Source: Acidobacteria bacterium UBA7540 (lineage in GTDB: Bacteria; Acidobacteriota; Terriglobia; UBA7540). From it: a DNA stretch of 45,490 bases. This document shows, one piece after another, positions 14,890 through 23,705 of this stretch; position 1 is the stretch's first letter; each line of letters starts with the position of its first letter. Both the position numbers and the translations under genes were made by a program. Location: the NCBI GenBank assembly GCA_002478145.1, contig DLMI01000023.1, positions 62,258 to 107,747 of the forward strand, in the 5' to 3' direction. Under the pieces are notes generated by a model. That model had not been told where the DNA came from. It saw only the letters and a list, made by a program, of their open reading frames with translations, and made no database searches.

Positions 14890-14949
14890 GCAGTTCCCCG
14901 TCTCTGTTTTTTGCTCCCGACTACCTACCGCGTACTGCCGTCTGTTCTT
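14890..14949. repeat. 60-bp direct repeat, left copy
   Basis: It matches 16044-16103 at about 52 of 60 positions by eye, including CCGACTACCTACCGCGTACT. The two copies lie either side of the unknown membrane protein gene and in the same orientation. Confidence 0.8.
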
Positions 14950-15034
14950 CAGCTAATCCACCAAGCCGAGTCACCACGCGTTTTTCACGTCCCTTGTCAG
15001 CGGTTTGCCAGTGGATTATATTTAGGAGCGTACT

Positions 15035-15913
15035 ATGCTAGCCAAGAGGGGGGTAGGTTCGTTCATGGGTGGAATCCCTAAACTCGCTAATAAGCCTGGC
15101 CAACGCCACGACCTCCTCAGTCGCTTCTCAAACCCATGGATCGGCCTGCTGACCGCGATATTCAGCGTGGTGGCCGTGCCCTTGGCAATATATTTGTATT
15201 TTGCAGGCGCTAGGACTCGTAGGCTCAGCTACTCTGTGAACCCGGTGAAGACTATCGTCGTAAAAGGTGGGGAGGCCTCGACCTTGCGGGTATTGCATGG
15301 GGACCAAGATATAAAAGGGGATGTCACGGCGGCTCAGGTTGCTATCTGGAACGACGGTACAGAGTCCATTCGGCCTGAGAACGTTCTAAGTCCCGTTTGC
15401 ATACTCCTGCACCCAGCCGTACCCATTTTGGAGGCCAGGATCCGCAAAGTGAGCAGGGGAGTAATCGGCACCGCGATTGACGCCTCGCGCCTCGCGGACG
15501 GTGTTGTTCCGGTTAGCTGGAAGATTCTTGAGCATAATGATGGTGCTGTCATTCAGTTGATCTTCGCGGGCTCGACTGAAACTGACATAGAGGTTGGTGG
15601 CATCGTGGAGGGTCAGCCTGCGCTGTTCCATGTCAAGCCGTCGCGTGGGAGCGCGTCACCCGCCGTGGTGTTGGCCCGTGAGCGCAAGGCAAGGCTAGTG
15701 GTAATCGCACTACTGCTCGCATCATCGACCCTTGCTTTGTTGGTTCAGATTTCGGCGCGGCTCGTGCGGCGCACCCGTAAACGGAGCCTCGCAGGGCACG
15801 AACCGGGCGAGAACAGCAAGACCACGTTCTGGCCCTTCGTGTTAATTGTGTGCATGGCTCTTTTCATGTTGTGGCAGGAGCTGCGTCAGCCCGGGCCGCC
15901 GTTTGGATTTTGA
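15035..15913 (+). CDS. Membrane protein of unknown function
   Basis: This 292-residue protein has one hydrophobic helix near residues 35-58 (WIGLLTAIFSVVAVPLAIYL) and two more near the C-terminus (VVIALLLASSTLALLVQISA and FVLIVCMALFMLW). A soluble region of about 150 residues, predicted to be beta-rich, lies between them. I do not recognise a family. AGGAG at 15024-15028 supports the start. The gene stands alone and is bracketed by 60-bp direct repeats, which suggests it was acquired or duplicated with them. Confidence 0.65.
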   Translation: MLAKRGVGSFMGGIPKLANKPGQRHDLLSRFSNPWIGLLTAIFSVVAVPLAIYLYFAGARTRRLSYSVNPVKTIVVKGGEASTLRVLHGDQDIKGDVTAAQVAIWNDGTESIRPENVLSPVCILLHPAVPILEARIRKVSRGVIGTAIDASRLADGVVPVSWKILEHNDGAVIQLIFAGSTETDIEVGGIVEGQPALFHVKPSRGSASPAVVLARERKARLVVIALLLASSTLALLVQISARLVRRTRKRSLAGHEPGENSKTTFWPFVLIVCMALFMLWQELRQPGPPFGF

Positions 15914-16043
15914 TCGTCCGCAGCGAAGACCTTGTGCTGTGAGCTTCGCTCGCCTGAACAAACGGACGTAGTCGAGCTGAGTGAGGGCTTGGACGTTGGC
16001 ACCGCACCTGGCAAGCGGAAGCAAGTGCCAAGCGCCGCTGCGA

Positions 16044-16103
16044 GCAGTCGCCCGTCCCTGTTTCTTGCTGCCGACTACCTACCGCGTACTGCCTTCCGTC
16101 CTT
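16044..16103. repeat. 60-bp direct repeat, right copy
   Basis: Partner of 14890-14949; see that entry. Confidence 0.8.
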
Positions 16104-16126
16104 CCCCAGGCCCTAGCATGCACCCG

Positions 16127-16783
16127 CTAGTCAAATCTTATTTCTTTGATGCTGGGGAGGGGCAGGGAGAAATCGAACACTTGTTGGCTGGCCGGATTGT
16201 ACTGGTCGGTGATGCCCAGAAATCGAACCTCCGCGGGCAGGTTTGTAGGCATAAGGAACTTGCCCTCCTCAACCTGGCCATTGCGCAGGGTCATCTTCAA
16301 GTGGTCGCCCTGGATCTGGACGCGGTCGATCTTGGAGATTTCGACCTCATCTGCGGTCCCGTTATCCATGAGTACGGTGAAGCTGGTGGTGGGAGGAAGC
16401 GACTCCAACAACGAGCCGCGCCCGCCGGGCGGGTAGAAATCCAGGTAGACGTCGAAGACGCGGGTGGCTTTCCCTGCCAAGTCCGTCACCATGGCCTTGA
16501 AGCCGAAGCGCTTCCAGACGTCCACGATCTGCCGCCGGTGGTCAGGGCTGGCCGTTTCAACGCTGTAGGGCAGGCTTCCCTTGTTCAGGCGAACAATTTC
16601 CACCCGCCGGTCTTTCAAATCGAAGTGCTTGTAAACCACGAAGGAGGAGTCCTCACTTACCACGATGGCGTCAAGCTGCACCACCACCTGCTTGCCCTGG
16701 GCATTCATCTGGTAGATGGTATCCGCCCCCGAGGGCGAGGCGAGGCTGGCCAGCAAAGCGAGCAAGAGCAGGGTGATTTTCAT
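16127..16783 (-). CDS. Secreted protein of unknown function
   Basis: This 218-residue protein has a signal peptide (MKITLLLLALLASLASPSGA). The mature part is mixed, with an internal stretch resembling an SH3-like barrel (VEISKIDRVQIQGDHLKMTL). No known catalytic motif is visible. An AGGAG site six bases before the ATG supports the start. It lies 82 bp downstream of the secreted TPR gene on the same strand, so the two probably form an operon and may work together in the periplasm. Confidence 0.7.
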   Translation of the reverse strand: MKITLLLLALLASLASPSGADTIYQMNAQGKQVVVQLDAIVVSEDSSFVVYKHFDLKDRRVEIVRLNKGSLPYSVETASPDHRRQIVDVWKRFGFKAMVTDLAGKATRVFDVYLDFYPPGGRGSLLESLPPTTSFTVLMDNGTADEVEISKIDRVQIQGDHLKMTLRNGQVEEGKFLMPTNLPAEVRFLGITDQYNPASQQVFDFSLPLPSIKEIRFD

Positions 16784-16865
16784 TCAGGCACTCCTGCAAA
16801 CGAACAAGCCCCGCCGCGACAGGACAATAATCGCTCTGCGGGGCCCGAGCATCTCGCACCAAAGA

Positions 16866-17966
16866 CTAGCTCTTCTTCTTTTTCTGAGCCTTAAACTCCG
16901 TTGGCACTGCGGCTTTGAGTGAGTCTATGCTGGCTTGCGCGGCCTGCGCCCACTGGCCATTAGGTTGCAGCTTCAAGTAATTCTGGAACGCTTCAACGGT
17001 CCCGGGAACCACATCAACCGTGCCATCCGGCTTTGTCCCCGCCTTGCCGAGCAAAGCCATGCCATACCAGTAAAAAGCGTTGGCGTTGGTGGGATCGAGG
17101 TCCGTGGCCTTCTTGAGTGACACAGCGGCATCGTCCATCTTGCCCTGATTGACCATGACGACGCCCAGATTGTAGTAATAGCCGGACGCTCCGGTGGGGT
17201 TGAGATCAGCCGCCTTCTGGAACTCCGCCTGGGCCTCAGCCACCTTGCCCATGTCGGCGTAAACGCTGCCGAGGTTGCCGTGAAGCGCGGCATCATTGGG
17301 GGCTAACTGCATAGCCTTTTGAAAATAGTCGAGGGCCTTTTGCTGGTCCTTTATCCTGCCATCCTTGTCCGGCTCCTTATTTGCGGCCTTCTGGTAAGCA
17401 TCTCCCAATCGGCCCAGCACAATAGGCAGGTTCTTGTCCTTTGCCATCGGCAGGGCCTGCTCATACATCGCCGCTGCCTCGGCGAAACGCTGCTGGTTAT
17501 AAAGGAGCGTTGCTTGATCGAATGTCGCCTTGAGACCAGTAAACTGCTTCTGTTGCTTTTGCTCCTCTTCGATTTTCTTCGCCGTTTCAGGGTTGGCCAT
17601 CTGTTGTTTGTAGGCAGCGGACTTTTCCTTGGCCATGTCAAAGTTGATTTCCGTGGGGTCTCCCAATCCAACATGCTGGGTGACGTTAAAGACGTGCCCG
17701 CCGGCGGGATTGAGGAGTGTGAGCTTGTAGTTCCCGGTCTGGAGGCCGATGTATGTGTACTCACCTTTCTTATTGGTCTTTACGTGTCCACTCCACTTCA
17801 TTTCCTGCCGTTCGAGCTGGATTGTATAGCCTGCCAGTGGGCTTCCATCCTCACCTGTGCACTTGCCGGTCACTCCGCCGGTTTGTGCAAATGCGGAAAC
17901 CGTGAAGGCAAAAGCCGCCAAGAGAACCATCACCCCGGTCAGTCTCCGCGTCAATGAACTAGACAT
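16866..17966 (-). CDS. Secreted TPR protein with carboxypeptidase-regulatory-like domain
   Basis: This product of about 366 residues starts MSSSLTRRLTGVMVLLAAFA, a signal peptide ending near AFAQ. Residues about 30-110 form a carboxypeptidase-regulatory-like beta sandwich (GKCTGEDGSPLAGYTIQLER, then GEYTYIGLQTGNYKLTLL). A Lys/Gln/Glu-rich coil follows. Residues about 150-330 hold four or five tetratricopeptide repeats (ALDYFQKAMQLAPNDAALHG, AEFQKAADLNP). The tail ends in a run of lysines. GGAGGG before the ATG at 17966 fixes the start. It is probably a periplasmic scaffold. Confidence 0.85.
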   Translation of the reverse strand: MSSSLTRRLTGVMVLLAAFAFTVSAFAQTGGVTGKCTGEDGSPLAGYTIQLERQEMKWSGHVKTNKKGEYTYIGLQTGNYKLTLLNPAGGHVFNVTQHVGLGDPTEINFDMAKEKSAAYKQQMANPETAKKIEEEQKQQKQFTGLKATFDQATLLYNQQRFAEAAAMYEQALPMAKDKNLPIVLGRLGDAYQKAANKEPDKDGRIKDQQKALDYFQKAMQLAPNDAALHGNLGSVYADMGKVAEAQAEFQKAADLNPTGASGYYYNLGVVMVNQGKMDDAAVSLKKATDLDPTNANAFYWYGMALLGKAGTKPDGTVDVVPGTVEAFQNYLKLQPNGQWAQAAQASIDSLKAAVPTEFKAQKKKKS

Positions 17967-18245
17967 AAGTCCCTCCTTCATTCATGTTTAAGCATCACAT
18001 TCTAGCGCCATTTGGGAATCCGCTCAACCCCATTGAGAAAAACAGGCAACACTCAACCGTGGAGGGAATGATCGCCCTCCCGGTCGCGCCTTGGCCTCGC
18101 TCCCGAAAACCCCAGCGACGTTCCCGCTTTCCCTGAAAATGGGACAGCCTCCATGCGGCCCAGGACCCAGGGCAAAGCAACCACGCAAGAAACTGCCTCA
18201 TGATAGCGCCCGAAACTGGAAAATCAAGTGGAAGGCGCAAGGCCG

Positions 18246-18980
18246 TCAGGGCATGGAAACGGTCCGTCGGCCGTAGTGTGGGCGCTGGGCATAGGGTATG
18301 GGATCTTCAATCCCCGCCTCTTCGAACGCCCTCAGGCGCAAAGCGCAACTGTCGCACAGGCCGCAGGCCGCATCCTCCGCTTGGTAACACGACCAAGTGT
18401 GTGCGAACGGCGCGCCAAGCTCCATTCCGCGCCGGACGATTTCGCTCTTCCGCATCCGGATGACCGGGGCAACGATTTCAAGTTGTGTTTCCGGCTTCGT
18501 GCCGGCGGCAATCACACGGTTGAAGGCCTCGTAGTAAGCAGGGCGGCAATCGGGATATCCGGAACTGTCCTCCTCCACCGCGCCAACAAAGATTTTGCGG
18601 GCGCCCAGAACCTCGCCCCAGGAAACGGCAATGGACAGGAAGTGCGCGTTGCGAAAAGGCACGTAGCTGGAAGGAATCTCCTTGCGGTCTAGATTGGCCC
18701 GCTCGACAGCCAAAGCGGGGTCCGTCAAGCTCGAACCGCCAATTTGCCTAAGGTGGCCCAGATGACAAACCAAGCGATGTTCCGCATGGTAGAAATCCGC
18801 CAGCGCGTTGAAGGAGCGAAGCTCGCGTGCTTCAGTTCGCTGGCCGTAGGCGACGTGCAACATCGCCAGGCGGTATTCAAGGCTAGCAATTGCCGTAGTG
18901 ACGCAGCTATCCATGCCGCCGCTGGCAAGAATGACGGCGAGTGGTTGGTCCGTTGTCCGTGGTCCGTGGTCCGTTGTCAT
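18246..18980 (-). CDS. queC: 7-cyano-7-deazaguanine synthase QueC
   Basis: This 244-residue enzyme converts 7-carboxy-7-deazaguanine to preQ0 with ATP and ammonia, a step in queuosine synthesis. It has the PP-loop SGGMDS (residues 20-25) and [11 protein letters not shown]. The C-terminal zinc site is C-x(8)-CGLCDSC, around residues 201-217 (TWSCYQ...CGLCDSC). The first dozen residues ([12 protein letters not shown]) are encoded by a GGTCCGTGGTCCGTTGTC-type simple repeat, so the start codon comes from repeat DNA. It lies downstream of queE. Confidence 0.95.
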   Translation of the reverse strand: MTTDHGPRTTDQPLAVILASGGMDSCVTTAIASLEYRLAMLHVAYGQRTEARELRSFNALADFYHAEHRLVCHLGHLRQIGGSSLTDPALAVERANLDRKEIPSSYVPFRNAHFLSIAVSWGEVLGARKIFVGAVEEDSSGYPDCRPAYYEAFNRVIAAGTKPETQLEIVAPVIRMRKSEIVRRGMELGAPFAHTWSCYQAEDAACGLCDSCALRLRAFEEAGIEDPIPYAQRPHYGRRTVSMP

Positions 18981-19000
18981 CCCCTACTGCCTACTTTGGA

Positions 19001-19639
19001 CTACACTCCCCGGGCGTCCGGTCCCCAGATGAACTTGTGAAGCTGCAGTCCCATCCGCACCTCCAGGCCGTCGCGGAGGATCCAGGCGGCGAGGTTGCGG
19101 GGCGCCAACTGGGCGAAGACCGGCGAAAAAATCACTTCCTCGACATGCCGATGCAGGTTGTGCTCGGCGAGGAAAGCCCGGGCGTACCGGTAGTCATCCT
19201 CATTCAAAATGACGAACTTGATCTGGTCTTTCCGTTCCAACAATGCCAGGTTATCAAAACAGAACTTGCCTTCCTCGCCGCTTCCGGGGCATTTCACGTC
19301 AACCACTTTAACGACCTCGCGCGGCAATTGAGCGAGGTTGCGCTCACCGCTGGTTTCAACCAACACGCGGTAACCCTCGGCAAGAAGGTGGTCCGTCAAG
19401 GGATAAACTTCCTGCTGCAAAAGGGGCTCGCCTCCCGTCAACTCCACTAATTTCCCGCCCAATTGGCGGATCCTGGCAAGTACATCCGCAACCGCCATCT
19501 TCTGCCCCCCGTTGAAGGCATAAGCAGTGTCGCACCAGTGGCAGCGCAAATTGCAGCCCGTAAGCCGCACGAAAAGGCAAGGCAGGCCGGCGTAAGTGGA
19601 CTCGCCCTGGATAGATTTGAAAATTTCGGTGATTACCAT
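19001..19639 (-). CDS. queE: 7-carboxy-7-deazaguanine synthase QueE
   Basis: This radical SAM enzyme turns 6-carboxytetrahydropterin into 7-carboxy-7-deazaguanine. The cluster-binding motif is C-N-L-R-C-H-W-C (CxxxCxxC) near residues 29-36 of the short form, followed by LTGGEPLLQ, the SAM-binding GGE motif. ATG at 19639 gives the family-typical N-terminus MVITEIFKSIQGE. An ATG at 19687 adds 16 residues and cannot be excluded. The gene is 20 bp upstream of queC, so they share a transcript. Confidence 0.95.
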   Translation of the reverse strand: MVITEIFKSIQGESTYAGLPCLFVRLTGCNLRCHWCDTAYAFNGGQKMAVADVLARIRQLGGKLVELTGGEPLLQQEVYPLTDHLLAEGYRVLVETSGERNLAQLPREVVKVVDVKCPGSGEEGKFCFDNLALLERKDQIKFVILNEDDYRYARAFLAEHNLHRHVEEVIFSPVFAQLAPRNLAAWILRDGLEVRMGLQLHKFIWGPDARGV

Positions 19640-19687
19640 CCTCGCCCCGCCGGTACCCTTGGAAAAAACTTCTCCGATCTGGTCCAT

Positions 19688-20067
19688 TTTACCTGATTTC
19701 TTGCCGCCCCGTGGGCACAGCGTCAGAGTACGAATCCTCCCAAACCAGCCCCGTGTCTGCGCAAGTCCAACTTCCGAGTTCGGGTTGAGGCCGCTGAAAC
19801 ATGCAGGGGGTAGTGGGTCAATTTGATGTAGAGGCGGCTTTACGCCGCCATTTGGCGAGGTAAACTCGCCGCTACAGCATCAAATTGACCCACTACAATG
19901 CACGGTGATAATTTTCGACAAACATGGCATAATGAGTTGACGGGAAAGTATTCTTCTAATCAATTGACGTGGCTTCGTTTGAGTCTGCGGAAATCATTTT
20001 TATCGGATGAGTGTACATCCTGGCATGATGTTTGCATCTAAATCCACAGGCGGACAAGGAGCGGGTT
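19688..20067. repeat. Gap between queE and the zinc-finger gene
   Basis: These 380 bp hold no gene apart from upstream signals. The main feature is the palindromic element at 19810-19896. TTGACG occurs at 19937 and 19964 on the plus strand, but no -10 box at the right distance is convincing. Confidence 0.5.
19810..19896. mobile_element. 87-bp MITE-like element with perfect 19-bp inverted ends
   Basis: GTAGTGGGTCAATTTGATG (19810-19828) and its exact reverse complement CATCAAATTGACCCACTAC (19878-19896) enclose two nested hairpins (GGCGGCTTTACGCCGCC and GGCGAGGTAAACTCGCC). ATGCA occurs on both flanks (19801-19805 and 19898-19902) and might be a target duplication, though it is not flush with the ends. 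The element codes for nothing. Confidence 0.6.
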
Positions 20068-20313
20068 ATGATGACCCACGACGACCTGGGAAGGATCCGC
20101 GAAGAAAACGAAGCTGAAGACATTTGGCGGAAATACTCGCGCCATTTTGTTGCGGACATGTTGGAGGCTTGCGCGATTTGCGGTACCATCCGTGAAAAGG
20201 AGCGCTTAGCCCGCTGCCGCTGGTGCGAAGACGTCTACTTTTGCAAGCAGGGCGTCTGCTCCCAGCAGCACCAAGCTGAGATGCACCCCGCTGTGGCCTT
20301 CTGGACTTGGTAG
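20068..20313 (+). CDS. Small zinc-finger protein, unknown function
   Basis: This 81-residue protein starts MMTHDDLGRIREENEAEDIW. The second half carries a dense Cys/His set: C-A-I-C, C-R-W-C, then FCKQGVCSQQHQAEMH. The spacing resembles a treble-clef or MYND-like zinc ribbon. The N-terminal part is a charged helix. AGGAG at 20057-20061 supports the start. It is encoded opposite to the que genes, between queE and queD, with its stop 34 bp from the queD stop. I do not recognise the family. Confidence 0.6.
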   Translation: MMTHDDLGRIREENEAEDIWRKYSRHFVADMLEACAICGTIREKERLARCRWCEDVYFCKQGVCSQQHQAEMHPAVAFWTW

Positions 20314-20346
20314 GCTTCGTTGGCTCGGGGAAGTCCGCCGGGAGGA

Positions 20347-20724
20347 TCAACCCGGGGGACGGTAGGTGGCAGAAGTCGTATCTGTTTCCCAGACCGTAAC
20401 ACCGTACACTTGCAATCCCTGATTCCGCGCCTGAGGCTCAATTCCGTCGCAAATATACTTGGCGAGATTCTCCGCCGAAGGGTTCAATTGGTCGAAAGGC
20501 GGAATGTCGTTTAGGAAGCGGTGGTCGAGTTTTTCGACCAGCCCCTTAATTTCGGCCCGCAATTCTACAAAATCCATCAGCAGCCCCGCAGAGTTGAGCT
20601 TATCCCCGGCAAGCGTCACCCGAACCTTGTAGTTGTGTCCGTGGACGTTCTCGCACTTTCCTTTGTACTCGCGCAGGGCGTGGCCCGCTGCGAAGCTATA
20701 CTCAACTGATATTTCGAACATCAT
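20347..20724 (-). CDS. queD: 6-carboxytetrahydropterin synthase QueD
   Basis: This 125-residue enzyme of the T-fold/6-pyruvoyltetrahydropterin-synthase family makes 6-carboxytetrahydropterin from dihydroneopterin triphosphate. The zinc ligands are His15 in FAAGHAL and the pair in NVHGHNYKV (around residues 27-31), with the catalytic Cys just before (GKCENVHGH). The END-type motif DFVELRAEIK and the C-terminal VWET follow. It starts at the first of two adjacent ATG codons. With queE and queC it gives the route to preQ0; queF and tgt are not in the window. Confidence 0.95.
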   Translation of the reverse strand: MMFEISVEYSFAAGHALREYKGKCENVHGHNYKVRVTLAGDKLNSAGLLMDFVELRAEIKGLVEKLDHRFLNDIPPFDQLNPSAENLAKYICDGIEPQARNQGLQVYGVTVWETDTTSATYRPPG

Positions 20725-20739
20725 GAGGTTCCTTCGTCC

Positions 20740-20778
20740 GTTCTCCCTATTCCCTGTTCCCTATTCCCTGTTCCCTAC
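20740..20778. repeat. Pyrimidine simple repeat, TTCCCTATTCCCTG units
   Basis: TTCTCCCTATTCCCTGTTCC and the following bases are tandem TTCCCTA/TTCCCTG heptads between the dinG-type helicase and queD. The same repeat occurs at 23652-23705. Confidence 0.7.
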
Positions 20779-22712
20779 AGCGATTCTCGCATGAAAACCT
20801 TCACGTCATCCAGCCGATTCGTCATGCGGTAACGCGGCAGGCTCTCCAAGAAAGTCTTCCCGTAATGTTTGCGCATCATGCGGTGGTCCAGAATGGCAAG
20901 GACTCCACGGTCTGTCACGCTGCGGATCAGCCTCCCAAACCCCTGCTTCAAGGCGAGGACGGCCTGCGGCACCTGGTAATCCATGAATGCATTACCCCCC
21001 TCTTCATTGATCTGCCGGATCCTTGCGGCGATGACTGGGTCCGAGGGGACGGCGAAGGGGAGCCGGTCAATCACCACGGCGCTCAATTGCTCACCTTGGA
21101 CGTCCACACCTTGCCAGAAGGAACTTGTCCCAAAAAGCACGGCGTGTGGCGTATTACGGAAGCGCTCAAGCATCTCAGTCCGGGGCATGGAGCCCTGAAT
21201 CAGCATGGGATAGCGCAGCCGGTGGCGCACGCGCTCGAAGACCTCGCGCATCTGCTGGTGGGACGTAAAGAGGACGAAGGCCCGCCCCTGGGTGGCCTTC
21301 AAGAGTTGGACAACCTCTTCGGCCGCCAGGCGCGTGAAGTTCGGCTCGCGGGGGTCGGGCAAATGCAGGGGGGTATAAAGCAACACCTGCCGCGGGAAAT
21401 CGAAATGCGAATCCAGGATTCGCTCCCTGGCATTCTCAATCCCCAACCGCCTCTTCAGGAAATCGAAGTTGCCGCCCACGGCCAGGGTGGCGGAGGTCAG
21501 GATCACCGTGTCCACGCTCCCGAATAACCGCTCCCGAAGGATGGGGGCAACATCGATGGGCGTGGCCTCCAGGAAAACGCCCCGTCCGCGCCGCTCCCAC
21601 CAATAGACCATGGTCCTTTCTTTGCCTTCCATGACTGCCTGTAACGCCTGCCGAAGCTCGACGGCGCGCCTCACCAGGTTGTTGACTTCCTCCGGCCGGT
21701 CCTTCAAGCCGCCCATTTCGGTCTCCAGGCGCACCAGCGCATTGAGCAGGCTGCTATAAGCACCCCCATGCACTTTCAGGAAGCTTTCCCGGTTATCAAA
21801 ATTGGAGCGGGTTTCAGCGCTCGGGAACAGTTCAAAGAAGAGGTCCGAGCGACGCCGCAGTTCGGCGACGGCATGCAACACCTCAGCGCTCTTCAGTCCC
21901 TTCGCCTTCAGGGTTGATTCCGTGTCGCGCGCCAACTCTTCCACGCGATAATTGCTCACCTGCAATCCGAAATACTGTGTCGCCACGTCTTCGATGTCGT
22001 GCGCTTCATCGAACACCAGGGCTTCATAATCGGGGAGCAGGCTCGCGACTTCCGATCCCCTTAGGGCCAGGTCGGCGAAGAAGAGGTGGTGGTTCACGAT
22101 AATCAAGTCGGATGCGGCGGCGCGCTGGTGCATCAAGGTGATGAAGCAGCGTTCGAATTGGGGGCACTTCTGCCCCGTGCAGGTCTCGCGCCGGGCGTCA
22201 ACCTTCATCCAGAGTTCGCTCGAATCCGGCAGCCAGGAGAGCTCTGCGCGGTCTCCCACCTCGGTCTTCGCTTCCCATTCCCGCAGCCGGGGATACTGCG
22301 CGACTTCGTCCAGCCCGTTCAGTACAGGCTGTTTTTCAATGTCGTAGAGCTTCTGCCGGCAGAGGTAATTCTGCCGGCCTTTCATCAGGGCCACGCGGAT
22401 GTCAGGGAACAGCTTTCGCAAGAAAGGGATGTCCTTGAAGAAGAGTTGCTCCTGGAGGTTCTTGGTGCCGGTGGAGATGACCACGCGCCGCCCGCTTCGC
22501 ATGATGGGAACGAGATAAGCCAGCGTCTTGCCGGTGCCGGTCCCCGCCTCTACGATCAGGTGTCGGCGGTTTTCGCTCGCGGCCTCGACGCTCTCGGCCA
22601 TTTCGAGCTGGCCGGGCCGGTGCTCGTAGTTCGGGTGACGGCGCGCCAGCCATCCACCCGGACCAAAGACCGCCTCGAGGGGAGCTTTCTTATTTTTGTC
22701 CGTGACAGCCAT
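20775..22712 (-). CDS. dinG: DinG/XPD-family ATP-dependent DNA helicase
   Basis: This 645-residue superfamily 2 helicase probably unwinds DNA 5' to 3' and resolves R-loops or damaged structures. Walker A is EAGTGTGKT (residues 55-63) and the DEAH box is FDEAHD (234-239). Four cysteines between them (about 118, 178, 183 and 189; NYLCRQ, ETCTGQKC, FERCF) fit the iron-sulfur cluster of XPD-like helicases. Later motifs include FVLFTSHQQM, GTSSFWQGVDVQG and QGFGRLIRS. It lies upstream of queD on the same strand with a simple repeat between them. Confidence 0.92.
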   Translation of the reverse strand: MAVTDKNKKAPLEAVFGPGGWLARRHPNYEHRPGQLEMAESVEAASENRRHLIVEAGTGTGKTLAYLVPIMRSGRRVVISTGTKNLQEQLFFKDIPFLRKLFPDIRVALMKGRQNYLCRQKLYDIEKQPVLNGLDEVAQYPRLREWEAKTEVGDRAELSWLPDSSELWMKVDARRETCTGQKCPQFERCFITLMHQRAAASDLIIVNHHLFFADLALRGSEVASLLPDYEALVFDEAHDIEDVATQYFGLQVSNYRVEELARDTESTLKAKGLKSAEVLHAVAELRRRSDLFFELFPSAETRSNFDNRESFLKVHGGAYSSLLNALVRLETEMGGLKDRPEEVNNLVRRAVELRQALQAVMEGKERTMVYWWERRGRGVFLEATPIDVAPILRERLFGSVDTVILTSATLAVGGNFDFLKRRLGIENARERILDSHFDFPRQVLLYTPLHLPDPREPNFTRLAAEEVVQLLKATQGRAFVLFTSHQQMREVFERVRHRLRYPMLIQGSMPRTEMLERFRNTPHAVLFGTSSFWQGVDVQGEQLSAVVIDRLPFAVPSDPVIAARIRQINEEGGNAFMDYQVPQAVLALKQGFGRLIRSVTDRGVLAILDHRMMRKHYGKTFLESLPRYRMTNRLDDVKVFMRESL

Positions 22713-23375
22713 CCGGTTTGCTTATGGAAAGTTGAAAGTCAAAGGTCGAAGGTCAAGAGTAAAGGATAACACACGGACGGCGCGAGCGGGCGCAAACACG
22801 AACTCTTGTGCTTGTACAGCCATCGCGCGTCTTGGATAGCCTCACAGATCTTTGCGCCTTGCATGACGTTGCGCCTTTGCCGTCAGCCGACGGATTTGCG
22901 AGAAAAGCTATTGTTCTTGCAGGTAGAAATCTTGAAGTGCAAAGCTTGATGCAAATGAGTCAATTTTTCCATCTCTGGTTTTGCTCCCCGTAAGGGGAGC
23001 ACTTTGAGTAGCCGTGGGTGGAACCCACGGCTAGGAACGTATCAACCGACATGCGGCCGTGGAAGGGCCGGACTGCCATGGACAACCCGTTGGCTGATGG
23101 GTTGGGCGGCATCAGGGGAACACCGACCGTGGGCTTGCGCCCACGGCTACTCACGTTCCACCCGTCAGCCGACGGGGCCGGGTGAGGGGGTCCGGCAAGA
23201 TCGGGTTGTCAACGATTAAGCGTGACAGGAGACTGGACTCACGAATTCAGGTGGCGTGCAAGGCAGTTGGAGCGAGCGGGACAACCCAACCGGTGGGGTT
23301 CTCGATAATGCAAGGTGGCCTGGACAAATTGTAGTTGACCATCATCTCCGTCTTGCTGAGTCAAGCCCTAACCAA

Positions 23376-23520
23376 TTTTATTTTCAATAACATTCCCGCT
23401 TTAAGCGGCTAAGTTCCTTTGTTTTCATATACATTCCAGCTTCAGGCCCGAGTTTTCCACAGCGGCCCTTTGTTTTCATAGACATTCACGCGTCGGTCGT
23501 TCATTTTTAAAGTTACTAAC
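23376..23520 (-). mobile_element. Isolated copy of the 3' end of an STGPR-family gene
   Basis: Read on the minus strand, these 145 bp match 39620-39759 in order. Three units of the type GGAATGTnnATGAAAACAAAG lie at 23466-23487, 23416-23437 and 23376-23397 with the same spacing. The first is preceded by AAAAATGAACGAC and followed by CCGCTGTGGAAAACT, as in the full gene. Translated, it gives NVYENKGPLWKT against NVIENKGPLWKT. The rest of the gene is absent. Confidence 0.75.
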
Positions 23521-23651
23521 TTCGTTCCTTGTCTGTCCCAAGCGACATCTTGTCTCGGTCTGCTGTGCCTGCCAAACGTCCTGCCAACGCCGGCTGCCCT
23601 CACATGGACTACGCGGTAAGCGGTGCCCAAAAGGGACCCGACCAATTCACC

Positions 23652-23705
23652 ATTCCCTACTCCCTATTCCCTATTCCCTGTTCCCTATTCCCTGTCCCCT
23701 ATTCT
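23652..23705. repeat. Pyrimidine simple repeat, TTCCCTATTCCCTG units
   Basis: CATTCCCTACTCCCTATTCC and further heptads run here, the same type as at 20740-20778. A CTGGCACCTGGCACCTG string follows near 23738-23755. Confidence 0.7.

Larger units (their letters stand above)
14498..15034. repeat. Gene-free stretch with two direct-repeat copies
   Basis: No gene is supported. It contains the right copy of the 56-bp repeat (14792-14847) and the left copy of a 60-bp repeat (14890-14949) whose partner is at 16044-16103. The RRM promoter should lie in its first 200 bp; no consensus was recognised. Confidence 0.6.

Noticed and set aside
19688..19760. preQ1 riboswitch upstream of queE
   Set aside because: No C-rich loop with the A-rich tail needed for the preQ1-I or II fold was seen.
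22808..22993. Short frame in the repeat-rich region
   Set aside because: No ribosome site, no family features, and it overlaps palindromic repeats.
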